64,000 bases of DNA. Source: Streptomyces sp. B93. GTDB lineage: Bacteria; Actinomycetota; Actinomycetes; Streptomycetales; Streptomycetaceae. The notes below the pieces were generated by a model. That model was not told where the DNA came from. It saw only the letters and a list, made by a program, of their open reading frames with translations, and did not search any database. The translations under genes were made by a program, and so were the position numbers. Below are positions 57,606 to 64,000 of the stretch, in pieces. The stretch lies in contig NZ_JAGPXL010000006.1 of assembly GCF_018070565.1 (NCBI RefSeq), positions 186,001 to 250,000 on the forward strand, read 5' to 3'. Numbering within the stretch: the stretch's first letter is position 1; every line of letters begins with the position of its first letter.

Positions 57606-58340
57606 ATGAGCCCCGCCGAAGGCGACCGTGACCCCCAGCGCATCCTCATCGTCGACGACGAGCCCGCGGTGCGCGAAGCACTCCAGCGCAGCCTCGCCTT
57701 CGAGGGCTACGACACCGAGGTCGCGGTCGACGGTGCCGACGCCCTGGAGAAAGCCGCCGCCTACCGGCCCGACCTGGTCGTCCTCGACATCCAGATGCCC
57801 CGCATGGACGGCCTCACCGCGGCCCGCCGCATCCGCGGCACCGGCGACACCACGCCCATCCTCATGCTCACGGCCCGTGACACCGTCGGCGACCGGGTGA
57901 CCGGCCTGGACGCGGGCGCGGACGACTACCTCGTCAAGCCGTTCGAACTCGACGAACTCTTCGCCCGCATCCGGGCCCTGCTGCGCCGCAGCTCCTACGC
58001 GGCGGCCGTGCCGGGCACCGACCTGGAGGACGACACCCTCACCTTCGCGGACCTGCGCATGAACCTGGCCACGCGCGAGGTGGCACGAGGCGTCCGCCCC
58101 GTCGAACTGACCCGCACGGAGTTCACCCTGCTGGAGATGTTCATGGCCCACCCGCGCCAGGTCCTCACCCGCGAGCAGATCCTCAAGGCCGTCTGGGGCT
58201 TCGACTTCGAGCCCTCCTCGAACTCCCTCGACGTGTACGTCATGTACCTGCGCCGCAAGACCGAGGCCGGCGGCGAGCCCCGCCTCGTCCACACCGTGCG
58301 CGGCGTCGGATACGTCCTGCGCCAGGGCGGCACCGAGTGA
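57606..58340 (+). CDS. OmpR-family response regulator (MprA-like)
   Basis: 244 residues. Receiver: [14 protein letters not shown], phospho-acceptor Asp in [13 protein letters not shown], Thr in LMLTARD, Lys in [12 protein letters not shown]. The C-terminal winged helix has [27 protein letters not shown] and [15 protein letters not shown]. The stop overlaps the kinase start (ATGA-type), so they form an operon. It probably controls the upstream protease. Confidence 0.93.
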   Translation: MSPAEGDRDPQRILIVDDEPAVREALQRSLAFEGYDTEVAVDGADALEKAAAYRPDLVVLDIQMPRMDGLTAARRIRGTGDTTPILMLTARDTVGDRVTGLDAGADDYLVKPFELDELFARIRALLRRSSYAAAVPGTDLEDDTLTFADLRMNLATREVARGVRPVELTRTEFTLLEMFMAHPRQVLTREQILKAVWGFDFEPSSNSLDVYVMYLRRKTEAGGEPRLVHTVRGVGYVLRQGGTE

Positions 58341-59791
58341 ACAGACTCCTGCGCCGTTTCCGCACCCTGCCCATCCGCTCCCGCCTGGCCCTGCTGGTGG
58401 CGGCGGCGGTGGCGTTCGCGGTGGCGGCGGTGTCGGTGACGTGCTGGTTCGTGGTACGGGGGAAGCTGTACGACGAGATCGACAACGACTTGCAGGAGTC
58501 GGTCCGCGCCTACCCCCGGGCCCAGGTCCTGGCGGCGCTGTCCACGTGCAGCCAGTCACCCGACACGTCCGTGTTCGGGCCCGGCACCGAGGGCTACATC
58601 CAGATCGTCAAGACGGACGGCAAGGCCTGCCTGCTCGGCCGCTCCGCGGGCACGGTGAAGGTCACCGACGCCGATGTGGCGGTCGCCGAGAACCCCCAGC
58701 CCGGTGAGGTCGCATTCCGCACCGGCCAGAACAGCGACGGCGCCCCGGTGCGGGTGCTGACCACGGCGGTCCTGGTCGAGGACCCGGACGGCCGGTATGT
58801 GGTCAACGACGCCGCCCTCGTCGTGGCCCTCTCCCTCAAGGGCACCGAGTCCACGCTGAACGAACTCGCCCTGCTCCTCCTCATCGTCTCCGGCATCGGC
58901 GTCGTGGGCGCGGGCGCCGCCGGTCTCGCCGTGGCCCGCGCGGGCCTGCGCCCCGTCGACAAGCTGACGGAGGCCGTGGAACACGTGGCCCGCACCGAGG
59001 ACCTCACCATCCGCATCCCCGTCGAGGAGGACAGCGACGACGAGGTGGCCCGCCTCTCCCACTCCTTCAACTCGATGACGTCGGCCCTGGCCAGTTCCCG
59101 CGACCTCCAGCAGCAGCTGATCGCGGACGCGGGCCACGAACTGCGCACCCCGCTCACCTCCCTCCGTACGAACATCGAACTCCTCACCCGCAGCGAGGAG
59201 ACCGGCCGCCCCCTCCCCGAGGCGGACCGCAAGGCCCTGCTGGCGTCGGTGAAGGCGCAGATGACGGAACTGGCGGCGCTGATCGGCGACTTGCAGGAGC
59301 TGTCCCGCCCCGACACCGGCCAGCACACGGAGGCCAAGGCCGGGGTGATCGCCTTCCACGACACCGTCGAGTCGGCCCTGCGCCGCGCCCGGCTGCGCGG
59401 CCCGGAGCTGACGATCACGGCGGACGTGCAGCCCTGGTACGTCCGCGCGGAGCCCTCCGCCCTGGAGCGGGCGATCGTCAACATCCTCGACAACGCGGTC
59501 AAGTTCAGCCCGGAGTCCGGCACGATCGACGTCCACCTGACCGACGGCACCCTCACCGTCCGCGACCACGGCCCCGGCATCCCCGCCGACGAACTCCCGC
59601 ACGTCTTCGACCGCTTCTGGCGCTCCCCGTCCGCCCGCGCCCTCCCCGGCTCCGGCCTCGGCCTCTCCATCGTCGCCCGCACGGTCCAGCAGGCGGGCGG
59701 CGAGGTCTCCCTGCGCCCAGCGGAATCCGGCGGCACGATCGTCACGGTACGCCTGCCGGGCGCGCCGACCCCGCCGCCGGACGTTCCCTAG
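58337..59791 (+). CDS. Sensor histidine kinase (MprB-like)
   Basis: 484 residues. Two membrane helices ([24 protein letters not shown] and [23 protein letters not shown]) flank an external sensor of about 135 residues. HAMP follows, then the DHp domain with [17 protein letters not shown] (phospho-His) and a complete catalytic domain: N-box [11 protein letters not shown]1 [20 protein letters not shown]2 GSGLGLSIV. All motifs are intact. Confidence 0.93.
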   Translation: MNRLLRRFRTLPIRSRLALLVAAAVAFAVAAVSVTCWFVVRGKLYDEIDNDLQESVRAYPRAQVLAALSTCSQSPDTSVFGPGTEGYIQIVKTDGKACLLGRSAGTVKVTDADVAVAENPQPGEVAFRTGQNSDGAPVRVLTTAVLVEDPDGRYVVNDAALVVALSLKGTESTLNELALLLLIVSGIGVVGAGAAGLAVARAGLRPVDKLTEAVEHVARTEDLTIRIPVEEDSDDEVARLSHSFNSMTSALASSRDLQQQLIADAGHELRTPLTSLRTNIELLTRSEETGRPLPEADRKALLASVKAQMTELAALIGDLQELSRPDTGQHTEAKAGVIAFHDTVESALRRARLRGPELTITADVQPWYVRAEPSALERAIVNILDNAVKFSPESGTIDVHLTDGTLTVRDHGPGIPADELPHVFDRFWRSPSARALPGSGLGLSIVARTVQQAGGEVSLRPAESGGTIVTVRLPGAPTPPPDVP

Positions 59792-59810
59792 GCCGGGTCG
59801 GGTTCGGCGG

Positions 59811-60614
59811 TCAGCCGCCCTGGTAGATCGTGGTGCACACCAGCGTGGCGCCGTCGTCCACCAGGGCTGCCCAGTAGCGTGTCCGGTCGCCGGCCACCCG
59901 GAGGCAGTGGTTCGCGTTGGCGCCCGCCGGGGCGCGGTAGACGCCGGTGATGTGCATGATCTGGTTGTACGGGGCGGGCACCGGCTCGCGTCGGCAGGCC
60001 ACGGCCGTCATCAGGCCGAGGGAGATCGCGTCGCCGGACTGCTGGCCGAGCATGCAGTAGGTGGCGTGGTAGACGCGGCTGAGGCAGAGCTGCGTGGTGT
60101 CGCCGGTGGTGGCGGACCGGTAGCTCCAGTACGACTTCCCGTAGCCGGTGGGGCAGGCCCTGTTGGTGGCGGTCACCTGCACCTGCGCCCGCCCGTCGGC
60201 GCAGGACACGGGGTCCGGCGGAACATCGGCGCTCCAGTCGATACTGGTGGTCCCACCGCGGCCCGTGTCGTAGACCGCCAGGCAGTGACCGGGCGAGATG
60301 GCCTTGAACGCCTCTTCGGTGGGGTCCGGAGTGGGTGTCGACGGCTCAGGGTCGGGCTCCTCGGTGTCCCCCTCACCGGTGTCGGGCCCATCGGGGGTGT
60401 CGACGGTCGGCGGAGGCGTGTACGGGGCCCGGCTGGGAGACGGAGGCATGTACGGGGACGCGCTGCTGGACGACGGGGACGGGTCGGCCAAGAGGTCCTT
60501 CAACTCCGCCGCGTTGCTCACGCCCAGCCAGGTCAGGATCGACAGCAGGGATGCGATTCCCCCGGCCAGTGCCCATAACCTGGCAGTACGGTGATCATCG
60601 GATGCGCCCGCCAC
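59811..60614 (-). CDS. Membrane-anchored Cys-rich protein (LppU-like region)
   Basis: 267 residues. One N-terminal membrane helix (ARLWALAGGIASLLSILTWLGV), a Pro/Ser/Asp-rich linker (residues 45-105), then an external domain with about eight Cys in a repeated pattern (GHCLAVYDTG, SCADGRAQVQVTATNRACP, LCLSRVYHATYCML). It resembles LppU/SCO3897-type proteins, which have such paired Cys. Convergent with the kinase gene (20 bases). Function unknown. Confidence 0.78.
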   Translation of the reverse strand: MAGASDDHRTARLWALAGGIASLLSILTWLGVSNAAELKDLLADPSPSSSSASPYMPPSPSRAPYTPPPTVDTPDGPDTGEGDTEEPDPEPSTPTPDPTEEAFKAISPGHCLAVYDTGRGGTTSIDWSADVPPDPVSCADGRAQVQVTATNRACPTGYGKSYWSYRSATTGDTTQLCLSRVYHATYCMLGQQSGDAISLGLMTAVACRREPVPAPYNQIMHITGVYRAPAGANANHCLRVAGDRTRYWAALVDDGATLVCTTIYQGG

Positions 60615-60777
60615 ATGCCCTCCCCGGCCAAGGCTCAGGCGATATTAGCGGTTCTGACACCACCGGGATCCGAACTCCGTCCATCCGAACCGGTCCTGCG
60701 CAGTGCATCGGCAACCCCACGCTCCACCGCGGCGACAACCGGGAGACGACTGCTCCCCTCACGGAACGGACCCGCGC

Positions 60778-62820
60778 ATGAGTGACACCCGCAAACCCCG
60801 CCACCGCCGCAGGCGGACGACGCTCACGGCCGTCGCGGCCCTCACCGCCGGGACCCTCGCCTACGGCACGGACGGGGGCCTCTTCGGCGCCGACGCGCAG
60901 AGCAGCGCCGCCGCGGCCACCGCCGCCTGGGCCTCGGACACGGCCGACGGCTTCGCCTCCGTCAACTCACTCGGCCAGAACGGCACGTACGGCGGCCGGG
61001 GCGGCCAGACGGTCACCGTCCGGACCCTCGCGGACCTGGAGAAGTACGCCACGGCCTCCGAGCCGTACGTCATCGTCGTAGCGGGAACGATCAACATGGA
61101 CCCGGTAGGCAAGGAGATAAAGGTCGCCTCCGACAAGACGATCATCGGCTCCGGCACCTCGGGCCACATCGTCGGCGGCGGCTTCTTCCTCGGCCAGGGC
61201 GTCCACAACGTGATCATCCGGAACCTGACCATCCGCGACAGCTACCAGGGCATCTGGAACGACAAGGACCACGACTACGACGCCGTCCAGATGGACGGCG
61301 CCCACCACGTGTGGATCGACCACAACGACCTGCGCCACATGGCCGACGGCCTGATCGACGTCCGCAAGGACAGCACCAACGTCACGGTCTCCTGGAACCG
61401 TATGAGCAACAACAACAAGACGTTCGGCATCGGCTGGACCGAGAACGTGCTCACCGACATCACGATCCACCACAACTGGATCCGCGAGACGGAACAGCGC
61501 AACCCCTCCACCGACAACTGCGCCCACGCCCACCTCTACAACAACTACCTGGAGGACACGGCGGGCACCGACATCACGTCCTCCTACGGCAACTACTCCC
61601 GCGGCCGGACGTCGATGCTCCTGGAGAACTCCTACTTCCAGGGCTTCAGGAACCCGGTCATCAAGGACAGCACCGCCTCCCTGGTCCAGCGCGGCAACGT
61701 CTTCTCCGGCACCAGCGGCCGCAACGAGAGCGGCGGCAGGGCCTTCGACCCGAAGACGTACTACGCCTACACACTCGACCAGGCATCAGAGGTCCCGTCC
61801 CTCCTGAAGTCCCAGGCAGGCCCACGCAGCACCCTGGGCACGACAGCCGCCCTCTCGGCGGCGGCCACCCTCACCGTCGCCAAGAACGGCTCGGCCCAGT
61901 TCTCCACGATCCAGGCGGCGGTGAACGCCGTACCGGCGAACAACACCACCCGCACGGTGATCTCCATCGCCCCCGGCACCTACCGCGAGACGGTCAAGGT
62001 CCCCTCCAACAAGCCGCACATCACCTTCCAGGGCACCGGCGCCAGCCGCAAGGACACGGAGATCGTCTACAACAACGCGGCGGGCACGCCCAAGCCCGAC
62101 GGCTCCGGCACCTACGGCACCTCGGGCAGCGCCACGGTCGCCGTGGAGGCAGACGGCTTCCAGGCCCGCAACCTCACCATCACCAACGACTTCGACGAGG
62201 CCGCGAACCAGTCCCTCTCCGGCCATCAGGCGGTAGCCCTGCGCACGGCCGCCGACAAGGTCTTCCTCGACTCCCTGATCATCAACGGCGACCAGGACAC
62301 CCTCCTCCTGGACACGGCCGCGAAGGACAAACCGGGCCGGGTCTACGTCACCAACTCCTACGTCACCGGCAACGTCGACTTCGTCTTCGGCCGCGCCACG
62401 GCAGTGATCGACCGCTCGGTCCTCACCCTGAAGAAACGCTGGAACGGCACCTCGGCGGGCTACCTCACGGCGCCCAGCACAGCCGCCAACCGCAAGGGCT
62501 TCCTGATCACCCGCTCGGCCGTCAACGGCGACGTCTCGGCCGCCTCCTTCTACCTGGGCCGCCCCTGGCACGCGGGCGGCGACGCCACCCTCGACCCCCA
62601 GACCACCGTCCGCGACACCACCCTCAGCGCGGCCGTCAAGTCCACCCCCTGGACCGACATGAGCGGCTTCTCCTGGAAGGACGACCGCTTCGCCGAGTAC
62701 AACAACACGGGCCCCGGCGCAGGCCCCGCCTCCCCCGACCGCCCCATCCTGACCCCCACCCAGGCCGCCGACCAGGAAATCACAGACTGGCTAAGCGACT
62801 GGACACCTACGGCTTCCTGA
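60778..62820 (+). CDS. Secreted pectate lyase (PL1) fused to pectinesterase (CE8)
   Basis: 680 residues from ATG 60778. A signal peptide with a long basic start (KPRHRRRRTTLTAVAALTAGTLAYG) leads to a PL1 pectate lyase (about 45-360) with VWIDHNDLRH and DGLIDVRKDSTNVTVSWN in a parallel beta-helix. A CE8 pectin methylesterase (about 375-640) follows, with catalytic DQDTLLLD and GNVDFVFGRA aspartates and YLGRPWH arginine. The esterase removes methyl groups so that the lyase can cut, so the fusion couples both steps of pectin breakdown. Both catalytic sets look complete. Confidence 0.93.
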   Translation: MSDTRKPRHRRRRTTLTAVAALTAGTLAYGTDGGLFGADAQSSAAAATAAWASDTADGFASVNSLGQNGTYGGRGGQTVTVRTLADLEKYATASEPYVIVVAGTINMDPVGKEIKVASDKTIIGSGTSGHIVGGGFFLGQGVHNVIIRNLTIRDSYQGIWNDKDHDYDAVQMDGAHHVWIDHNDLRHMADGLIDVRKDSTNVTVSWNRMSNNNKTFGIGWTENVLTDITIHHNWIRETEQRNPSTDNCAHAHLYNNYLEDTAGTDITSSYGNYSRGRTSMLLENSYFQGFRNPVIKDSTASLVQRGNVFSGTSGRNESGGRAFDPKTYYAYTLDQASEVPSLLKSQAGPRSTLGTTAALSAAATLTVAKNGSAQFSTIQAAVNAVPANNTTRTVISIAPGTYRETVKVPSNKPHITFQGTGASRKDTEIVYNNAAGTPKPDGSGTYGTSGSATVAVEADGFQARNLTITNDFDEAANQSLSGHQAVALRTAADKVFLDSLIINGDQDTLLLDTAAKDKPGRVYVTNSYVTGNVDFVFGRATAVIDRSVLTLKKRWNGTSAGYLTAPSTAANRKGFLITRSAVNGDVSAASFYLGRPWHAGGDATLDPQTTVRDTTLSAAVKSTPWTDMSGFSWKDDRFAEYNNTGPGAGPASPDRPILTPTQAADQEITDWLSDWTPTAS

Positions 62821-63010
62821 CCGCCTCCACGAACGCCCGCCAGCAGTCGGCCCCGAAGACCAACACCCCGGTCTCCGGCGCCTTGCTGTCGCGGACGGGG
62901 ACTATGCCGGGGTGGAGGCCATCGGCTATTTCGATGCAGTCGTTGGCTCCGCCCTCGCTGTAACTCGACTTGCGCCAAACGGCCCTGCCGAGGTCGGGGG
63001 TAGGCATCAT
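62807..63010 (-). CDS. DUF397 family protein
   Basis: 67 residues. Typical DUF397: AVWRKSSYSEGGANDCIEIADG, VPVRDSKAPETG and a final W-R-x-F. DUF397 proteins are small partners of DUF5753 HTH regulators in Streptomyces (as WhiJ/BldB-like systems). It overlaps the stop of the upstream regulator (ATGA) and the 3' end of the pectinase gene by 14 bases. Confidence 0.92.
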   Translation of the reverse strand: MMPTPDLGRAVWRKSSYSEGGANDCIEIADGLHPGIVPVRDSKAPETGVLVFGADCWRAFVEAVRKP

Positions 63011-63831
63011 GATCTGTGCTCCTCCTGTGTTTCTCTGATGAACGCGAGCGAATCTGACGGAGACAGCGCCAGGTCGCGGAGCCGGTCGAAGGACGCTCGC
63101 TGCCGGAGAACGTCGTCCATATCATCGATCAGTCGGCTGCACCCGTTGCCTTCCTTGTAGGCAACGGCCGTTCCATTCCGCTGCCAGAGCAGGGTGAGCG
63201 ACCCGGTCATGTGGTGATGCGCCCCCGCGGAGAACGGCAGCACCTGGAGCGCCACGTTGGGCCACTTCGCCGCGGCCACCAAGTGCAACAGTTGGTCCCG
63301 CCAGACCTCCGCGCGGGCGGCAGGCCGCCGCAGGGCGAACTCGTCCATGATGATCCGCACTTCGGGCTGGGGTTCCTGCCGCAGGACGTACTGCCGCCCG
63401 AGTCGAGCCGCCACCTGCTCCTCCACGGCCTCATCGCCGTCGGCCGTTGTCTGGCCGCCAGACAACACCCCACGAGCGAAATCCTCGGTCTGGAGAAGTC
63501 CGGGCACGCCAGGCGTGAACACCCAGATGACCCGTGCCGTCGCCTCCAGCTCCATGTACTCCTTGTACTGGTCCTTGAAGGCGTCGAGCCGCGCGGCCTT
63601 CCAGTGCCGAACCAGCAGGTCACTGGTGCCGTAGTAGGCGTCCAGGTCCTCCATGACCGTCATCTTGGACAGTCGCTCCCCCGACTCCAAGCGGCTCAGA
63701 TAGCTCTTCTCGTACCCCGTCTCGTCGGCCAACTGCGCCAGAGACTTCCCACCCTTCTCCCGCAGGATCCTCAGCGTCTGACCGAGCATGGCCCGCCCGG
63801 AAACGGGCTCAGCGTCAACCCTCTCCGCCAC
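63007..63831 (-). CDS. Helix-turn-helix regulator with DUF5753 domain
   Basis: 274 residues from GTG 63831 (GAGGGGTGAC upstream); the frame to 63927 lacks a ribosome site. HTH about 18-72: LGQTLRILREKGGKSLAQLADETGYEKSYLSRLESGERL in order. The DUF5753 domain (about 95-265) has FTPGVPGLLQTEDFARGVL and LHLVAAAKWPNVALQVLPFSAG. Such WhiJ-like regulators occur with DUF397 partners and influence development. The promoter carries a perfect palindrome, repeated inside the gene. Confidence 0.9.
   Translation of the reverse strand: MAERVDAEPVSGRAMLGQTLRILREKGGKSLAQLADETGYEKSYLSRLESGERLSKMTVMEDLDAYYGTSDLLVRHWKAARLDAFKDQYKEYMELEATARVIWVFTPGVPGLLQTEDFARGVLSGGQTTADGDEAVEEQVAARLGRQYVLRQEPQPEVRIIMDEFALRRPAARAEVWRDQLLHLVAAAKWPNVALQVLPFSAGAHHHMTGSLTLLWQRNGTAVAYKEGNGCSRLIDDMDDVLRQRASFDRLRDLALSPSDSLAFIRETQEEHRS
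63446..63466. promoter_or_regulatory. Intragenic copy of the regulator palindrome
   Basis: GTTGTCTGG (63446-63454), spacer CCG, CCAGACAAC (63458-63466): the same 9-base arms as the promoter site at 63845-63866 and perfect here too. It codes for part of the DUF5753 domain, so its exact match may be selected for DNA binding. Confidence 0.6.
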
Positions 63832-63844
63832 GTCACCCCTCTCC

Positions 63845-63866
63845 GTTGTCTGGCGCCCCAGACAAC
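63845..63866. promoter_or_regulatory. Operator candidate of the DUF5753 regulator
   Basis: GTTGTCTGG-CGCC-CCAGACAAC: perfect 9-base arms with a 4-base spacer, 14 bases upstream of the GTG start. An intragenic twin lies 400 bases away. Likely bound by the regulator itself. Confidence 0.6.
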
Positions 63867-63964
63867 GCTCAGCCCCTTCCGCAGCGTACGCGGCTGCTGT
63901 GACGATCAGGGCACGAACGGTAATCACCGCTCGTCAACCCCCTGCCCAGCTGCGGAGAACCACC

Positions 63965-64000
63965 ATGCACGCACGCCCACCCGGATTCCGCGAGACGCTG
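63965..64000 (+). CDS. Start of a rightward gene cut by the window edge
   Basis: ATG 63965 with GGAGAA about 7 bases upstream, open for 12 codons (MHARPPGFRETL) to the end. Genes divergent from DUF5753 regulators often encode ATP-binding anti-sigma-like proteins; too little is visible to assign it. Confidence 0.4.
   Translation, partial: MHARPPGFRETL

Noticed and set aside
1..64000. CRISPR arrays, complete tRNA or rRNA genes
   Set aside because: No regularly spaced repeats with unique spacers and no full cloverleaf were found on either strand.

Overview
The window is high-GC actinobacterial DNA, almost certainly a Streptomyces chromosome. It holds mshA, nur, rsiG, glnR, the developmental genes devA/devB/devE, GTG starts, very GC-rich wobble positions and the dispersed hairpin repeats common in that genus. 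As far as I can recall it, the gene order from gpmA to the MprAB-like pair runs parallel to the SCO4206-to-SCO4155 stretch of S. coelicolor, with strain-specific insertions. No tRNA, rRNA or CRISPR array was found.

Region 1 (1 to about 12.25 kb) is most of an integrated actinomycete integrative and conjugative element (AICE) of the pSAM2 type, cut by the left edge. It has a KorSA-like GntR repressor with operators, a Pif-like Nudix protein, a run of small coupled genes, a TraSA/TraB FtsK-type DNA pump followed by a candidate clt repeat cluster, SpdD-like and Cys-rich small proteins, a primase-polymerase and a D5/SF3 helicase, a perfect 24-bp inverted repeat, an excisionase and a tyrosine integrase. 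The integrase end abuts the 3' end of gpmA, and no tRNA lies at this junction.

Region 2 (12.3 to 32.3 kb) is core and accessory chromosome: gpmA, an MFS exporter, an AraC/DUF2000 pair, a YbjN protein and mshA (mycothiol), a DHFR-like reductase, a methyltransferase, an NlpC/P60 cell-wall hydrolase, a receiver-PP2C phosphatase, an HbhA-like protein with an HTH regulator, a GNAT, an epimerase with an ECF41 sigma factor, a MerR-PP2C fusion, an HxlR regulator with an imine-reductase-like enzyme, and a DUF385-hemerythrin fusion.

Region 3 (32.3 to 39.8 kb) is the most interesting. It is an expanded dev locus. The known devB-devA operon and devE are flanked by a third DevA-type GntR regulator, a second DevB-like HAD phosphatase, and a membrane-anchored protein that carries what looks like the DevA effector domain but no DNA-binding domain. 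A divergent small-molecule kinase lies beside these. Two paralogous membrane proteins of about 60 residues are each divergent from a dev regulator, across operator-like palindromes.

Region 4 (39.8 to 64 kb) carries an Eis-like acetyltransferase, rsiG (c-di-GMP-dependent anti-sigma-WhiG), dtd, ygfZ, nur, a nitrobindin-like protein, three coupled membrane-anchored proteins, and a thiosulfate sulfurtransferase with DUF1416 behind a Cys-containing leader peptide. These are followed by an LmeA-like protein, MoaD, a hydrolase, glnR, a LacI regulator, a trypsin-like membrane protease with an MprAB-like two-component system, a pectate lyase-pectinesterase fusion, and a DUF5753/DUF397 regulator pair. 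Several stretches hold minisatellites or strong inverted repeats, reported separately.
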